Shown piece after piece: positions 40,797 to 50,955 of a stretch of 64,000 bases of DNA. The position numbers were made by a program, and so were the translations under genes. Under the pieces are notes generated by a model. The model was given only the letters and a program-made list of their open reading frames with translations, ran no database searches and had not been told where the DNA came from. Location of the stretch: contig NZ_BMRA01000001.1 in assembly GCF_014648395.1 (NCBI RefSeq), forward strand, positions 438,521 through 502,520. Reading direction: 5' to 3'. How positions within the stretch are numbered: position 1 is the stretch's first letter; each line of letters begins with the position of its first letter. The DNA comes from Micromonospora fulviviridis (GTDB taxonomy: Bacteria > Actinomycetota > Actinomycetes > Mycobacteriales > Micromonosporaceae).

Positions 40797-41464
40797 CGGT
40801 ACCCCATCCCCGGCTCGGTGATCAGATGCCGGGGCCGCGCCGGGTCATCCTCCAGCTTGCGCCGGAGCTGGGCCATGTACTGCCGCAGGTAGTTGGTCTC
40901 GTGCTGGTACTCCGGTCCCCACACGTCCTGCAGCAACTGGCGCTGGCTGACCAGCTTGCCCGGGTTGCGCAGCAGCTTCTCCAGCATGGCCCACTGGGTG
41001 GGGGTGAGCCGGACCTCGGCGCCGTCGTCCCGGGTGACGGTCCGGTCGGCCAGGTCGACGGTGTGCCGGCCGATCCGCAACGCGGGCCCGACGGGGGCGC
41101 CGCCGCCGAGCCGGCGGGTGACCGCACGGATCCGGGCGAGCAGTTCGTCAACCCCGAACGGCTTGGTGACGTAGTCGTCGGCGCCGGCGTCCAGCGCGGA
41201 GACCTTGTCCTCGCTGCCCGCCCGTCCGGAGAGCACGATGATCGGCACGGTCGTCCAGCCGCGCAGGCCCCGGATCACCTCGACGCCGTCCAGGTCGGGC
41301 AGGCCGAGGTCGAGCACCACCAGGTCGGGCGGGTGGCTCGCCGCGGTCTTCAGCGCCGCCGCACCGGTCTCGGCGACCTGGACCTCGTAGCCGCGGGCGC
41401 GCAGGTTGATCCGCAGCGCGCGGAGGATCTGCGGCTCGTCGTCGACGACCAGGATGCGGGTCAC
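40784..41464 (-). CDS. kdpE: KdpE response regulator
   Basis: A 226-aa OmpR/PhoB-type regulator. The receiver has the acidic pair in VVDDE, the phospho-acceptor Asp in DLVVLDLGLPDLDG and Lys in YVTKPFG; the winged helix has LTPTQWAMLEKLLRNPG and TNYLRQYMAQLRRKLEDD. It activates kdpFABC under low potassium or osmotic stress when phosphorylated by KdpD. The GTG at 41464 overlaps the kdpD stop. Confidence 0.93.
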   Translation of the reverse strand: MTRILVVDDEPQILRALRINLRARGYEVQVAETGAAALKTAASHPPDLVVLDLGLPDLDGVEVIRGLRGWTTVPIIVLSGRAGSEDKVSALDAGADDYVTKPFGVDELLARIRAVTRRLGGGAPVGPALRIGRHTVDLADRTVTRDDGAEVRLTPTQWAMLEKLLRNPGKLVSQRQLLQDVWGPEYQHETNYLRQYMAQLRRKLEDDPARPRHLITEPGMGYRYRP

Positions 41465-44001
41465 CCGTCACTCCTCTCCCCGGCGGCGGGCAGCCGCAGC
41501 ACCATGGTCAGCCCCCCGCCCGGTGTGGTCTCCGGGGTGATGCTGCCACCCATCGCCTCGGCCAGCCCGCGGGACAGGGCGAGCCCGAGCCCCACACCCG
41601 TCTGGTTGTCCCGGTCGCCGAGACGCTGGAACGGCAGGAAGACGTGCTCCCACTGGTCCTCGGGGATGCCCGGCCCGGTGTCGATGACCCGCAGCTCGAC
41701 CTGCCCGGCGTGGGCGCTCGCGGTGATGGTGGGCGGCCGGCCCGGCGGGCTGTGCCGCAGCGCGTTGGCCACGATGTTGACCAGCACCCGTTCCAGCAGG
41801 CCCGGGTCGGCGGCAGCGGCCGGCAGGTCGGCGGGGATGTCCGTGACGACGTCGGCCGCCGGCGGGCCCAGCTCGTCCAGGGCCCGGGGTACGGCGTCCT
41901 CCAGCCCGATCGCGGTCGCGGTGACGCCGAGCGCGCCGGCCTGGAGCCGGCTCATGTCGAGCAGGTTCGCCACGAGCCGGCCCAGCCGGTCCAGCGACTC
42001 GTCGGCGGTGGCCAGCAGCTCCTCGCGGTCGTCGGCGTCGAACTCGACGTCGTGGCTGCGCAGGCTGCTCACCGCCGCCTTCGCCGAGGCCAGCGGCGTA
42101 CGCAGGTCGTGGCTGACGGCGGCGAGCAGCGCGGTGCGCATCCGGTCGGCCTCGGCGAGCGGCCGGACCGCGGCGGCCTCCGCGGCGAGGCGTTCCTGGC
42201 GCAGCGCGACGGCGGCCTGGGCGGCGAACGCCTCGACCACCCGCCGGTCGGCGGCCTCCAGCCGGCGGCCGGCGAGGACCACGGTGAGCCGGTCGTCGAC
42301 GGGCACGGCGGTCTCCCCGGCGCCCGGGCTGCCCGGCGGCGCCTCCCCGACGCTCGCCACCACCCGCCAGGCCGTCGCCTCCCCGGCCCGGCCCGGCCGC
42401 CCCTCCGCCTCCGCCACCAGCTCCAGCACGCTCACCGCGCGGAGCGCGAAGGTCTCCCGCAGCCGGTCCAGCAGCGCGGGCAGCGGCCGTTCGCCGCGCA
42501 GCACCCCACCGGCCACGGTGGCCAGGGTCTGCGCGTCGGCCGAGGCCCGGGCGGCCTCCCGGGTACGCCGGGCAGCAACGTCCACCACCCAGCTCACCGC
42601 GATGGCCACCCCCACGAACACGCCGAGGGCGAGGAGATTGTCCGCCTCGGCGATGGTCAGCGTGTGGAACGGCGGGGTGAAGAACCAGTTCAGCAGCAGC
42701 GAGCCGCCGAGCGCGGCGACCAGCGCCGGCCACATCCCACCGACCAGCGCCACCCCGACCACGCCGGCCAGGAAGAGCAGGATGTCGTTGGTCAGGGTGA
42801 GGTCCGGCAGCGCCGCGAGCAGCAGGGTCAGCAGCGGCATACCGAGCACCGCGAGCGCGTACCCGAGCAGCCGGCGCCGCCGGGACAGCGCGGCCGGCAC
42901 CTCGGCCGCCCGCCGGCCCCGGCCGGCCTCGGGATGGGTCACCAGGTGCACGTCGATCGGCCCGGAGAGCGCCGTGGTGGTGACCCCGACGCCCCGGGAG
43001 AGCAGCTGGGCGAAGCGCCCGCGCCGGCTCGCGCCGAGCACCAGCTGGGTGGCGTTGACGCCCCGGGCGAAGTCGAGCAGGGCCGCCGCGATGTTGGTGC
43101 CGAGCACCTGGTGGTACGTCCCGCCCAGGCTCTCCACCAGCACGCGCTGCCGGGCCAGCCGGGCCGGGTCGGCCCCGGCCAGCCCGTCGCTGCGGGCCAC
43201 GTGCACGGCGAGCAGGTCGGCACCCTTGCCGCGGGCCGCGATCCGGGCCGCCCGGCGGATCAGCGTCTCCCCCTCCGGCCCGCCGGTCAGCGCCACCACC
43301 ACCCGCTCCCGGGCCTCCCAGGTGGCCGAGATCCCCTGCTGCGCCCGGTACGCGTCGAGCTGCTCGTCGACCTTGTCGGCCAGCCAGAGCAGGGCCAGCT
43401 CGCGCAGGGCGGTGAGGTTGCCGACCCGGAAATAGTTCCCGAGCGCCGCGTCGATCTTGTCGGGCCGGTAGATGTTGCCGTGGGCCATCCGGCGGCGCAG
43501 CGCCTCCGGGGTCATGTCCACCAGCTCGACCTGCCCGGCGGCGCGGACCACCTGGTCGGGCAGGGTCTCCCGCTGGACGGTGCCGGTGATCTGCGCGACG
43601 ACGTCGTTGAGCGACTCCAGGTGCTGGATGTTCACCGTGGTCAGCACGCTGATCCCGGCGTCGAGCAGCTCCTGGACGTCCTGCCAGCGCTTCTCGTGGC
43701 GGGAGCCCGGCACGTTGGTGTGCGCCAGCTCGTCCACCACCGCCAGCTCGGGCCGGCGGGCCAGGACGGCGTCGAGGTCCATCTCGGTGAAGGCGGCGCC
43801 CCGGTAGGTGAGGGTGCGCCGGGGCACCGTCTCCAGCTCCCCGATCATCGCCGCGGTGTGCGGCCGGCCGTGGGTCTCGACCAGGCCGATCACCACGTCG
43901 GTGCCACGCTCGGCACGCCGCCGGGCCTCCTCCAGCATCGCGTACGTCTTGCCGACGCCGGGGGCGGCCCCGAGGTAGATGCGGAGCTCTCCCCTGGGCA
44001 C
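41461..44001 (-). CDS. kdpD: KdpD sensor histidine kinase
   Basis: An 846-aa potassium/osmo-sensor. The order is: KdpD domain with Walker A GAAPGVGKT and VVDELAHTNVPGS; a USP-like domain (about 240-370); four membrane helices (about 390-490); GAF; and a kinase core with HDLRTPLASAKAAV (His box), NIVANALRHSP (N box), DTGPGIPEDQW and GVGLGLALSRG. The GTG at 44001 follows GGGAGG; it lies 34 bp behind kdpC and overlaps kdpE by 4 bp. Confidence 0.93.
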   Translation of the reverse strand: MPRGELRIYLGAAPGVGKTYAMLEEARRRAERGTDVVIGLVETHGRPHTAAMIGELETVPRRTLTYRGAAFTEMDLDAVLARRPELAVVDELAHTNVPGSRHEKRWQDVQELLDAGISVLTTVNIQHLESLNDVVAQITGTVQRETLPDQVVRAAGQVELVDMTPEALRRRMAHGNIYRPDKIDAALGNYFRVGNLTALRELALLWLADKVDEQLDAYRAQQGISATWEARERVVVALTGGPEGETLIRRAARIAARGKGADLLAVHVARSDGLAGADPARLARQRVLVESLGGTYHQVLGTNIAAALLDFARGVNATQLVLGASRRGRFAQLLSRGVGVTTTALSGPIDVHLVTHPEAGRGRRAAEVPAALSRRRRLLGYALAVLGMPLLTLLLAALPDLTLTNDILLFLAGVVGVALVGGMWPALVAALGGSLLLNWFFTPPFHTLTIAEADNLLALGVFVGVAIAVSWVVDVAARRTREAARASADAQTLATVAGGVLRGERPLPALLDRLRETFALRAVSVLELVAEAEGRPGRAGEATAWRVVASVGEAPPGSPGAGETAVPVDDRLTVVLAGRRLEAADRRVVEAFAAQAAVALRQERLAAEAAAVRPLAEADRMRTALLAAVSHDLRTPLASAKAAVSSLRSHDVEFDADDREELLATADESLDRLGRLVANLLDMSRLQAGALGVTATAIGLEDAVPRALDELGPPAADVVTDIPADLPAAAADPGLLERVLVNIVANALRHSPPGRPPTITASAHAGQVELRVIDTGPGIPEDQWEHVFLPFQRLGDRDNQTGVGLGLALSRGLAEAMGGSITPETTPGGGLTMVLRLPAAGERSDG

Positions 44002-44035
44002 GGAAACAATCCTCCCTGATCCCCGGAACCCCTGG

Positions 44036-44917
44036 TCAGGGGGCGGGAAACTCCCTGTCGAGCGCGATGTTGAGACCCAGGACGTCGACCGCGGGCTCGC
44101 CCATGAAGCCGAGCGCCCGGCCGATCGTGTGCTCCCGTACCAGGCGGCGGACCGCCGCCGGGTCCGCGCCCCGCTCGCGCGCCACGCGGGCCACCTGGAT
44201 CTCCGCGTACGCCGGGCTGATGTGCGGGTCCAGGCCGCTACCGCTGGCGGTGACCGCGTCGGCCGGCACGGCGGGCCGGGCCGGCGCGTCGCCACGGACC
44301 GGGGTGATGATCCCGCCGTCGGCGACGTAGTCGTGGCCGGGCCGGGCCAGCTCGACGGGCACGCCCTGGTAACTGCCGACGAAGGGCGTGGCCGGGGCCA
44401 CCTGGTTGACGCTCACCACCCGGGTGATCCGGCCGGTCAGTCCGTCGGCGCGGAACACGGCGAGCACCGCGCCGACGCCGTCCGGCGTGCAGTAGGGCCG
44501 CCGCCCGTCCACGCCGTCCAGCTCCCCGACCGCCCTGCTCCGGGAGCAGACCTGGGTGAGCAGGCTCCGGGTGGACTCGTCGGGGTTGACGGCGATGGTG
44601 TCGACCACGCTCTCCGGGCCCAGGTTGCTGGCCGCCGTGGACGTGGGATCGTAGCCCTCGCCGGCGGCGGACGGCCGGGACTGGAAGTAGCGCGGGACGG
44701 GGTTGCCGTCCGCGTCGGTGAAGGACTGGCCGATGAGCGAGCTGCCCACGGTTTTGCCGCTCACCCTCACCAACGAACCGTCGGCCCTGCCGTCGAGACC
44801 GGGGATCCGGCCGGCGGCCACCAGGGCCAACGGGTACGCGAGGCCGAGCAGGACGGTGAACACGAGCAGCGCGCGCAGGGCGGCCAGATGTTGGGCGAGC
44901 CAGGTAGGGAGGCGCAT
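44036..44917 (-). CDS. kdpC: KdpC, potassium-transporting ATPase subunit C
   Basis: A 293-aa subunit with an N-terminal membrane helix (LLVFTVLLGLAYPLALVAAG) and the conserved SSLIGQSF, YFQSRPSAAGEGYDPTSTAA and SGSGLDPHISPAYAEIQVAR blocks. KdpC stabilises the complex and aids K+ and ATP handling. It is somewhat longer than the E. coli protein (about 190 aa) because of an insert around residues 110-220. The ATG at 44917 overlaps the kdpB stop (TGATG). Confidence 0.93.
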   Translation of the reverse strand: MRLPTWLAQHLAALRALLVFTVLLGLAYPLALVAAGRIPGLDGRADGSLVRVSGKTVGSSLIGQSFTDADGNPVPRYFQSRPSAAGEGYDPTSTAASNLGPESVVDTIAVNPDESTRSLLTQVCSRSRAVGELDGVDGRRPYCTPDGVGAVLAVFRADGLTGRITRVVSVNQVAPATPFVGSYQGVPVELARPGHDYVADGGIITPVRGDAPARPAVPADAVTASGSGLDPHISPAYAEIQVARVARERGADPAAVRRLVREHTIGRALGFMGEPAVDVLGLNIALDREFPAP

Positions 44918-47133
44918 CACGAGATCCCCGGAATGAGCTGGATGAGCAGGTCGATGAGCTTGATGCCGATGAACGGCACGATGACGCCGCCGAGGCCGTA
45001 GACCCACAGGTTGCGGCTGAGCAGCTTCGACGCGCTCGCCGGCCGGTAGCGCACGCCGCGCAGGGCCAGCGGGATGAGCGCGACGATGATGATCGCGTTG
45101 AAGATGACCGCGGCGAGGATCGCCGACTCCGGGCTGGACAGTCGCATCACGTTCAGCGTGTCCAGGCTCGGGTAGATGCCGGCGAACATGGCCGGGATGA
45201 TCGCGAAGTACTTGGCGATGTCGTTGGCGATCGAGAAGGTGGTCAGCGCGCCGCGGGTGATCAGCAACTGCTTGCCGATTTCCACGATCTCGATCAACTT
45301 CGTCGGGTCGGAGTCGAGGTCGACCATGTTGCCGGCCTCCTTGGCGGCCGACGTGCCGGAGTTCATGGCCACGCCGACGTCGGCCTGGGCGAGGGCCGGC
45401 GCGTCGTTGGTCCCGTCGCCGGTCATGGCGACGAGCCGGCCGCCCTCCTGCTCCTTCCTGATCAGGGCGAGCTTGTCCTCCGGCGTGGCCTCGGCGAGGA
45501 AGTCGTCCACTCCGGCCTCGTCCGCGATCGCCTGCGCCGTACGCGGGTTGTCGCCGGTGATCATGACGGTCCGGATGCCCATCCGGCGCATCTCATCGAA
45601 CCGGTCGCGCATCCCCGTCTTGACGATGTCCTTGAGGTGGATGACGCCCAGGGTCCGGGCCGGTTCGCCCTCGACGTGCTCGGCCACGACGAGCGGGGTG
45701 CCGCCGATCCCGCTGATCTCGTCGACGAGCTGGCCGACCTGCTCGGTGGGGTGGCCGTCGTGCTCGCGTACCCACTTCATCACCGCGGTGGCAGCGCCCT
45801 TGCGGATCCGACGGACGCCGCCGTCGACGCTCTCCGCGCCGAGGTCGACGCCGCTCATCCGGGTCTGCGCGCTGAACGGCACGAAGGTGGCGTGCGGGAT
45901 GAGTCCCGGCTCGCGCTCGCGCAGCCCGAACTCGTTCTTGGCGAGCACCACGACGGAACGGCCCTCGGGGGTCTCGTCGGCGAGGCTGGACAGTTGCGCG
46001 GCGTCGGCGACCTCGGCGGCGGTCACGCCGTCGACCGGCAGGAACTCGGCGGCCTGCCGGTTGCCCAGGGTGATCGTGCCGGTCTTGTCCAGCAGCAGGG
46101 TGTTCACGTCGCCGGCCGCCTCGACCGCCCGGCCGCTCATGGCCAGGACGTTGCGCTGCACGAGGCGGTCCATGCCGGCGATGCCGATCGCCGAGAGCAG
46201 CGCCCCGATGGTGGTGGGGATCAGGCAGACCAGCAGCGACACCAGGACCACGCCGCTGACGCCGGCATCGGTGATCGCACCGGTGTCGGCGGCCGCCGCC
46301 TGGTAGCCCTTGGCGAAGATCGCCAGCGGCTGGAGGGTCACCACGGCCAGCAGGAAGATGATCGTGAGCGCGGCGAGCAGGATGTTCAGCGCGATCTCGT
46401 TCGGGGTCTTCTGCCGGTTCGCGCCTTCGACCAGGGCGATCATCCGGTCGATGAAGCTCTCGCCGGGCTTCTGGGTGATCCTGACGATGATCCGGTCGGA
46501 GAGCACCTTCGTGCCACCGGTGACCGCGCTGCGGTCGCCGCCGGACTCCCGGATGACGGGCGCGGACTCGCCGGTGATCGCCGACTCGTCGACGCTCGCG
46601 ATGCCCTCCACCACGTCCCCGTCGCCCGGGATGATCTTGCCGGCCTCGACCAGGACGATGTCGCCCTGCTGGAGCTGCGGCGCGGGAACCGCCTCGTCGC
46701 GGTAGGTGTTCGCCGCCGCTCCGGGCTTCCAGCCGATGAGGCGGGTGGCGATGGTGTCCTGCTTCGCCTGCCGCAGGGCGGCGGCCTGGGCCTTGCCCCG
46801 GCCCTCGGCGACCGCCTCGGCCAGGTTCGCGAAGACCACGGTGAGCCACAGCCAGACGGTGATCGCCCAGGCGAAGACCGAGGGGTCGGCCACCGCCAGG
46901 ACGGTGGTGAAGGCGGCGCCCAGCTCGACGATGAGCATCACCGGGTTGCGCCAGAGCGTGCGGGGGTCGAGCTTGCGCAGCGCGTCCGGCAGCGACCGGA
47001 TGAGCTGCTCCGGGTCCAGCAGACCCCCGCCGACCCGGTTGCCGTGGAGGGCGGGGGTGCCGGCCACCGGCTCCGTACCGGGGCCGGAGGTCACGGGCGT
47101 GACGGACATGTTCTCGTTCCTCATGGTGGTCAC
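44917..47133 (-). CDS. kdpB: KdpB, potassium-transporting P-type ATPase
   Basis: A 738-aa P-type ATPase, the energy-coupling subunit. TGES (actuator), [10 protein letters not shown] (phosphorylated Asp), [20 protein letters not shown] and [20 protein letters not shown] are all intact. The start could be the GTG at 47133, overlapping the kdpA stop (GTGA), or ATG codons at 47124 or 47109; the last has an AGGAACGA site. Confidence 0.95.
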   Translation of the reverse strand: MTTMRNENMSVTPVTSGPGTEPVAGTPALHGNRVGGGLLDPEQLIRSLPDALRKLDPRTLWRNPVMLIVELGAAFTTVLAVADPSVFAWAITVWLWLTVVFANLAEAVAEGRGKAQAAALRQAKQDTIATRLIGWKPGAAANTYRDEAVPAPQLQQGDIVLVEAGKIIPGDGDVVEGIASVDESAITGESAPVIRESGGDRSAVTGGTKVLSDRIIVRITQKPGESFIDRMIALVEGANRQKTPNEIALNILLAALTIIFLLAVVTLQPLAIFAKGYQAAAADTGAITDAGVSGVVLVSLLVCLIPTTIGALLSAIGIAGMDRLVQRNVLAMSGRAVEAAGDVNTLLLDKTGTITLGNRQAAEFLPVDGVTAAEVADAAQLSSLADETPEGRSVVVLAKNEFGLREREPGLIPHATFVPFSAQTRMSGVDLGAESVDGGVRRIRKGAATAVMKWVREHDGHPTEQVGQLVDEISGIGGTPLVVAEHVEGEPARTLGVIHLKDIVKTGMRDRFDEMRRMGIRTVMITGDNPRTAQAIADEAGVDDFLAEATPEDKLALIRKEQEGGRLVAMTGDGTNDAPALAQADVGVAMNSGTSAAKEAGNMVDLDSDPTKLIEIVEIGKQLLITRGALTTFSIANDIAKYFAIIPAMFAGIYPSLDTLNVMRLSSPESAILAAVIFNAIIIVALIPLALRGVRYRPASASKLLSRNLWVYGLGGVIVPFIGIKLIDLLIQLIPGIS

Positions 47134-48785
47134 AGCCCCTCAGCGAGGGGGCCGAGCGCGAGCGCGGGAAGGAAGGTCAGCGCCACGAGGACCACCGTGA
47201 CGCCGACGACCATCCCGACGAAGAGCGGTCGGTGGGTCGGCAGGGTGCCCTCGGACGCAGGCGTGGGCTGCTGCCGGGCCAGCGAACCAGCCAGGGCGAG
47301 CACGAAGATGATCGGCAGGAACCGGCCGAGGAGCATGCAGAGCCCGAGTGCCGTGTCCCACCAGGTGGTGTTCACGGTGATGCCGGCGAACGCGGAACCG
47401 TTGTTGTTGGCGGCCGAGGTGAAGGCGTACAGCACCTCGGAGAGGCCGTGCGGGCCGACGTTGAGCGCGGTGGCGTTGTTGCCGGTGGCGAACGCCGCCG
47501 CCGTGCCGGCCAGCACCAGGGTGGGCGTGATCAGGAAGTACAGCGAGGCCAGCTTGATCTCGCGGGACCCGATCTTCTTGCCGATGTACTCGGGGGTCCG
47601 GCCGACCATGAGGCCGGCGACGAACACCGTGACCACCGCCAGGATCAGCAGGCCGTAGAGGCCCGAACCGACGCCCCCGGGCGCGACCTCGCCGAGCATC
47701 ATGTTGCCCAGCGTCATCATCCCGCCGAGCGCGGTGTACGAGTCGTGGAACGAGTTCACCGCGCCGGTCGAGGTGAGGGTGGTGGCGGCGGCGAAGGTCG
47801 CCGAGTTCGACACGTCGAACCGCACCTCCTTGCCCTCCAGCGCCGCGCCGACGGCCTGCGGGACGGTGCCGTGCCCGGCCAGCTCGAAGACGTTGGCCAG
47901 GGTGACGCTGGCCAGCGCGAGGACGGCCATGACCGCCGCGATCGCGTAGCCCTGGCGGTTCTGGCCGACCATCCGGCCGAAGACCCGGGGCAGGCTGAAC
48001 GGGATGAGCAGGATCAGGAAGATCTCCAGCCAGTTCGTCCAGGCCGTGGGGTTCTCGAACGGGTGGGCGCTGTTGACGTTGTAGAAGCCGCCGCCGTTGG
48101 TGCCCAGCTCCTTGATCGCTTCCTGGCTGGCCACCGGGCCCCCGGTGAGGTGCTGCGTACCGCCGGTCAGCGTGGTGACGTCGGTGCCGCCGGAGAGGTT
48201 CTGCACCGCGCCGCCGATCATCAGCGCCAGCGCGCCGAGCACGGCGACGGGCAGCAGGATCCGCACCGTGATCCGGGTCAGGTCGACCCAGAAGTTGCCC
48301 AGCTCGCCGGTGCGGCTGCGGGCGAACCCGCGGATCAGGGCCACCGCCACGGCGATGCCGACCGCGGCGGAGACGAAGTTCTGCACGGCCAGGCCGGCCA
48401 TCTGCACGAGGTGGCCCATGGTCGACTCACCCGAGTACGACTGCCAGTTCGTGTTGGTCACGAACGAAACCGCCGTGCTCCAGGCGCCGTGCGGCACCAC
48501 GGGGTCGAAGCCCAGCGACAGCCAGAGCTTGTCCTGCACCCGCTGGAACAGGTAGAGGAACAGGATCGAGATCGCCGAGAAGGCCAGCACACTGCGGGCG
48601 TACACGCCCCAGGTCTGCTCGGCGGTCGGGTTGACCCCGACCAGTCGGTAGATACCACGCTCGACCCGGGACTGCCGGGTGCCGGACACCACCCGGTACA
48701 TGTGGTCGCCGAACGGCCTGTGGACGGCGACCAGCGCCGCCACCAGGGACAGCAGGAAGAGGACGCCGGCTGTTGTCATGGTCAT
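47130..48785 (-). CDS. kdpA: KdpA, potassium-binding and channel subunit
   Basis: A 551-aa membrane protein related to Trk/Ktr channels, with four selectivity-filter-like repeats, for example [34 protein letters not shown] and [12 protein letters not shown]. It selects K+ for the KdpFABC pump. The ATG at 48785 overlaps the kdpF stop (TGATG). Confidence 0.95.
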   Translation of the reverse strand: MTMTTAGVLFLLSLVAALVAVHRPFGDHMYRVVSGTRQSRVERGIYRLVGVNPTAEQTWGVYARSVLAFSAISILFLYLFQRVQDKLWLSLGFDPVVPHGAWSTAVSFVTNTNWQSYSGESTMGHLVQMAGLAVQNFVSAAVGIAVAVALIRGFARSRTGELGNFWVDLTRITVRILLPVAVLGALALMIGGAVQNLSGGTDVTTLTGGTQHLTGGPVASQEAIKELGTNGGGFYNVNSAHPFENPTAWTNWLEIFLILLIPFSLPRVFGRMVGQNRQGYAIAAVMAVLALASVTLANVFELAGHGTVPQAVGAALEGKEVRFDVSNSATFAAATTLTSTGAVNSFHDSYTALGGMMTLGNMMLGEVAPGGVGSGLYGLLILAVVTVFVAGLMVGRTPEYIGKKIGSREIKLASLYFLITPTLVLAGTAAAFATGNNATALNVGPHGLSEVLYAFTSAANNNGSAFAGITVNTTWWDTALGLCMLLGRFLPIIFVLALAGSLARQQPTPASEGTLPTHRPLFVGMVVGVTVVLVALTFLPALALGPLAEGL

Positions 48786-48874
48786 CAGAAGCGCTCCGGG
48801 AACAGCAGGGCGACGGCCAGGAAGAGGCCCAGGCCGATCGCCAGCACCAGCCCCACGGCGTTCACCGCGCTCAC
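48785..48874 (-). CDS. kdpF: KdpF small stabilising subunit
   Basis: A 29-aa membrane peptide: [20 protein letters not shown] then VALLFPERF, the usual FPERF end of KdpF. It stabilises the KdpFABC complex. The GTG at 48874 has a GGAGAAGCT site and overlaps the stop of the 27-aa leader gene (GTGA). Confidence 0.88.
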   Translation of the reverse strand: MSAVNAVGLVLAIGLGLFLAVALLFPERF

Positions 48875-48954
48875 AGCTTCTCCACGCCCCTCACCACGAG
48901 GGCGAGCGCCGCGAAAAGCGCCACCGTCACCAGCACGAACACCACGTCAGACAC
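48871..48954 (-). CDS. 27-aa membrane peptide heading the kdp operon
   Basis: A single predicted helix, [20 protein letters not shown], followed by VRGVEKL. GTG start at 48954 with an AGAGGAG site; the stop overlaps the kdpF GTG. Similar peptides precede kdpF in other actinomycetes (my recollection), so it is probably a conserved unnamed Kdp accessory peptide and not just a leader. Confidence 0.65.
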   Translation of the reverse strand: MSDVVFVLVTVALFAALALVVRGVEKL

Positions 48955-49459
48955 GGCTGACTCCTCTTACCGGACGTTTCCCGCGACCGCCTCCCGGTCG
49001 CGCCCGGCAATCACAGCGCCGCTGGTGACGAATGCACAGGGGCCATAACGCGACCATGACGACGGCACGCCGTTTCTTGACGTGGTTTTCACGCAGCCCA
49101 GGCTCGGCGGTGAGTCCGGTCACCAACTCGGCCCCGGACCAGAGGCGGCTCTTCGACGCGCCGTCGACGCTGTCCGGGTGACCAGCGAACTGGCCATGCC
49201 GCGGCGCGCAGAGGGCGCGCCCGCCGGTTCCGAGGACGGGGAGCACGCCGCGGCGCCGGCCGAGGCGGAGGCCGGGCTGGGGCTCTGGGCGGCCGGCCCG
49301 GCGAGGACCCGGGCCTCCGTGACCAGGACGGTGACGTGGCGGCCTCGGTGGTGGCGCTGGCGATGGGAGATCGCCGTGGTTTCAGCGCGGTTTCACACCC
49401 CGCGGGCCGCCGTGGAAGTCAGCGTCGGCGACCAGGGCCGACGCGGTGAAGCGGGTACG
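48955..49459. other. 505-bp stretch without a convincing gene
   Basis: The region upstream of kdp should contain the KdpE-controlled promoter. I found no coding frame with a ribosome binding site or family features, no recognisable riboswitch and no convincing KdpE repeat. Confidence 0.5.
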
Positions 49460-49675
49460 TCAGCGCCGTACCTCGCGCCAGCCGGCGCCGCTGCCGCGCC
49501 ACGCGCCGGCCAGGATGCTCGCCGAGCCCCGGCTCGGGCACTCCTGGATCTTCGACCGGCCGGCGGCGCCGCCGATCTGGGCCTGCACTTCCCAGCGCTG
49601 CCCGTCGGTGCGGATGTAGACGTCGCGGCGCCCACGAGGGGCGCTGACCCCGTTCCACCAGTGCTCCTCGACCAT
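49460..49675 (-). CDS. Small hypothetical protein of 71 aa
   Basis: The sequence begins MVEEHWWNGVSAPRGRRDVY and continues IRTDGQRWEVQAQIGGAAGR, looking like a compact beta-rich protein with a C-terminal helix (SASILAGAWRG). It resembles short conserved actinomycete proteins of unknown function that I recall. It lies 65 bp downstream of the PHB depolymerase-like gene, same strand. Confidence 0.6.
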   Translation of the reverse strand: MVEEHWWNGVSAPRGRRDVYIRTDGQRWEVQAQIGGAAGRSKIQECPSRGSASILAGAWRGSGAGWREVRR

Positions 49676-49740
49676 CACATGGTGACGGTATCGCAGCAGC
49701 CTACCGGCCCGCACCTGCCGGTACGGGCCGGATCGCCGGC

Positions 49741-50775
49741 TCAGCCGTCCAGGCGGCGGACCATGTTCATGATCGTCTCGACCTGGGCGCCACCCTTGAT
49801 CGGATAGTTCGTCGCCCCGAGGTAGCCCCACCAGTCCCAGCAGCCGTTCGGGTTCACCCCGCTGGCGACCGCCTGCGGATAGAGCACGATGAGTCGGTTG
49901 GTGTCGGCGTACTGGTTGAGGTTGGCCCGGTCGACGAAGGCGGTGCCGACCTTGGCGTACCCCTGGGCGCAGCCGTGCAGGGCGACCAGCAGCCGGCAGG
50001 TGGTCCCGGCGGCGCAGGCGCTCGGCACGTACGCGAAGCCGTTGGCGTCCATGCTCAGCCCGTTGGCCCAGCCGTTGGTGGCGAAGGTGTCCTGACCGAA
50101 CCGGATCAGGGTGCCGCCCAGCGGGCCGGTGTTCGGCGCGGCGACCGAGCCGAGCAGCTTGCCGAGGAAGGCCCCCTGCGGGTCGGTGCCGCAGTCGGCG
50201 AGGTACGGCGAGGCGGTGGCCGTGCAGCCGACCGTGCCGTACGGGGTGACCCAGGAGTGGCCGGCCGCGCCGCCGGAGTCGTAGCGGACGCTGGCCCCGA
50301 AGTCCTGGTAGTAGCGGACCAGGTCGTCGGTGACCGACTTCTTCACGGTGCTGTCGTTGCCGCCGTGGTAGACGTACACCGGCTGGCCGGCGAGGTTGCC
50401 GGTGCCGTCCACCCAGCCGTAGGACGCCCAGGTGCGGGTGTAGCTCTCCAGGGTGGCGACGTAGGTCGGGTAGAGGTTGTCGCCGCAGCCGTAGAGCGCC
50501 TGGGAGACGTTGTTCTGGGCGCAGTAGTAGGGGCCGGCCGCGAAGACCGCGGCGCCGCGGATCCGCGCCGAGTACGCGACCTGGAGCTGGGTGGCCATGT
50601 AGCCGCCGGAGGAGACCCCGGCGACGTACACGGCGGAGATCGGGTAGCTGCGCAGCGAGCCCGCGACCGGGGTCTTCGTGTAGGGCGTGCTCGCGGCCCG
50701 GGCGGCGACGCCGCCGGGCAGGACCAGGAGGAGGGCCGCGGCGAGGGCGGTGGCGGCTTTCCACGGTGTCTTCAT
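49741..50775 (-). CDS. Secreted PHB depolymerase-like esterase
   Basis: A 344-aa exported alpha/beta hydrolase with a signal peptide ending in ARAAS. The nucleophile motif is GVSSGGYMATQLQ (GxSxG) early in the mature protein, followed by YHGGNDSTVKKSV with the Asp and HSWVTPYG; C-terminal LLVALHGCAQGY completes the circularly arranged type 2 extracellular polyhydroxyalkanoate depolymerase pattern. The natural substrate may be short-chain polyester or another ester polymer. Cys pairs suggest disulfides. Confidence 0.8.
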   Translation of the reverse strand: MKTPWKAATALAAALLLVLPGGVAARAASTPYTKTPVAGSLRSYPISAVYVAGVSSGGYMATQLQVAYSARIRGAAVFAAGPYYCAQNNVSQALYGCGDNLYPTYVATLESYTRTWASYGWVDGTGNLAGQPVYVYHGGNDSTVKKSVTDDLVRYYQDFGASVRYDSGGAAGHSWVTPYGTVGCTATASPYLADCGTDPQGAFLGKLLGSVAAPNTGPLGGTLIRFGQDTFATNGWANGLSMDANGFAYVPSACAAGTTCRLLVALHGCAQGYAKVGTAFVDRANLNQYADTNRLIVLYPQAVASGVNPNGCWDWWGYLGATNYPIKGGAQVETIMNMVRRLDG

Positions 50776-50955
50776 GGCGTTCTCCCGTCGGAGCGCCGGC
50801 GGGACGGCCGGCGTGCCGGCACGCTAACGTGACATAGACCACAGCGGATATCCGTGCGGGCGATACCTCGACGCCGGCGGCGGTGTGGCCGGCCCACGGT
50901 CGTTTCCGCCCCGGTGGGTCGTTTTCCGCCCCGATGGATCGGGTACGCGCCGAAC

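Noticed and set aside
48955..49100. Cyclic di-AMP riboswitch before kdp
   Set aside because: I could not find the conserved riboswitch helices or motifs; the region is just GC-rich spacer.
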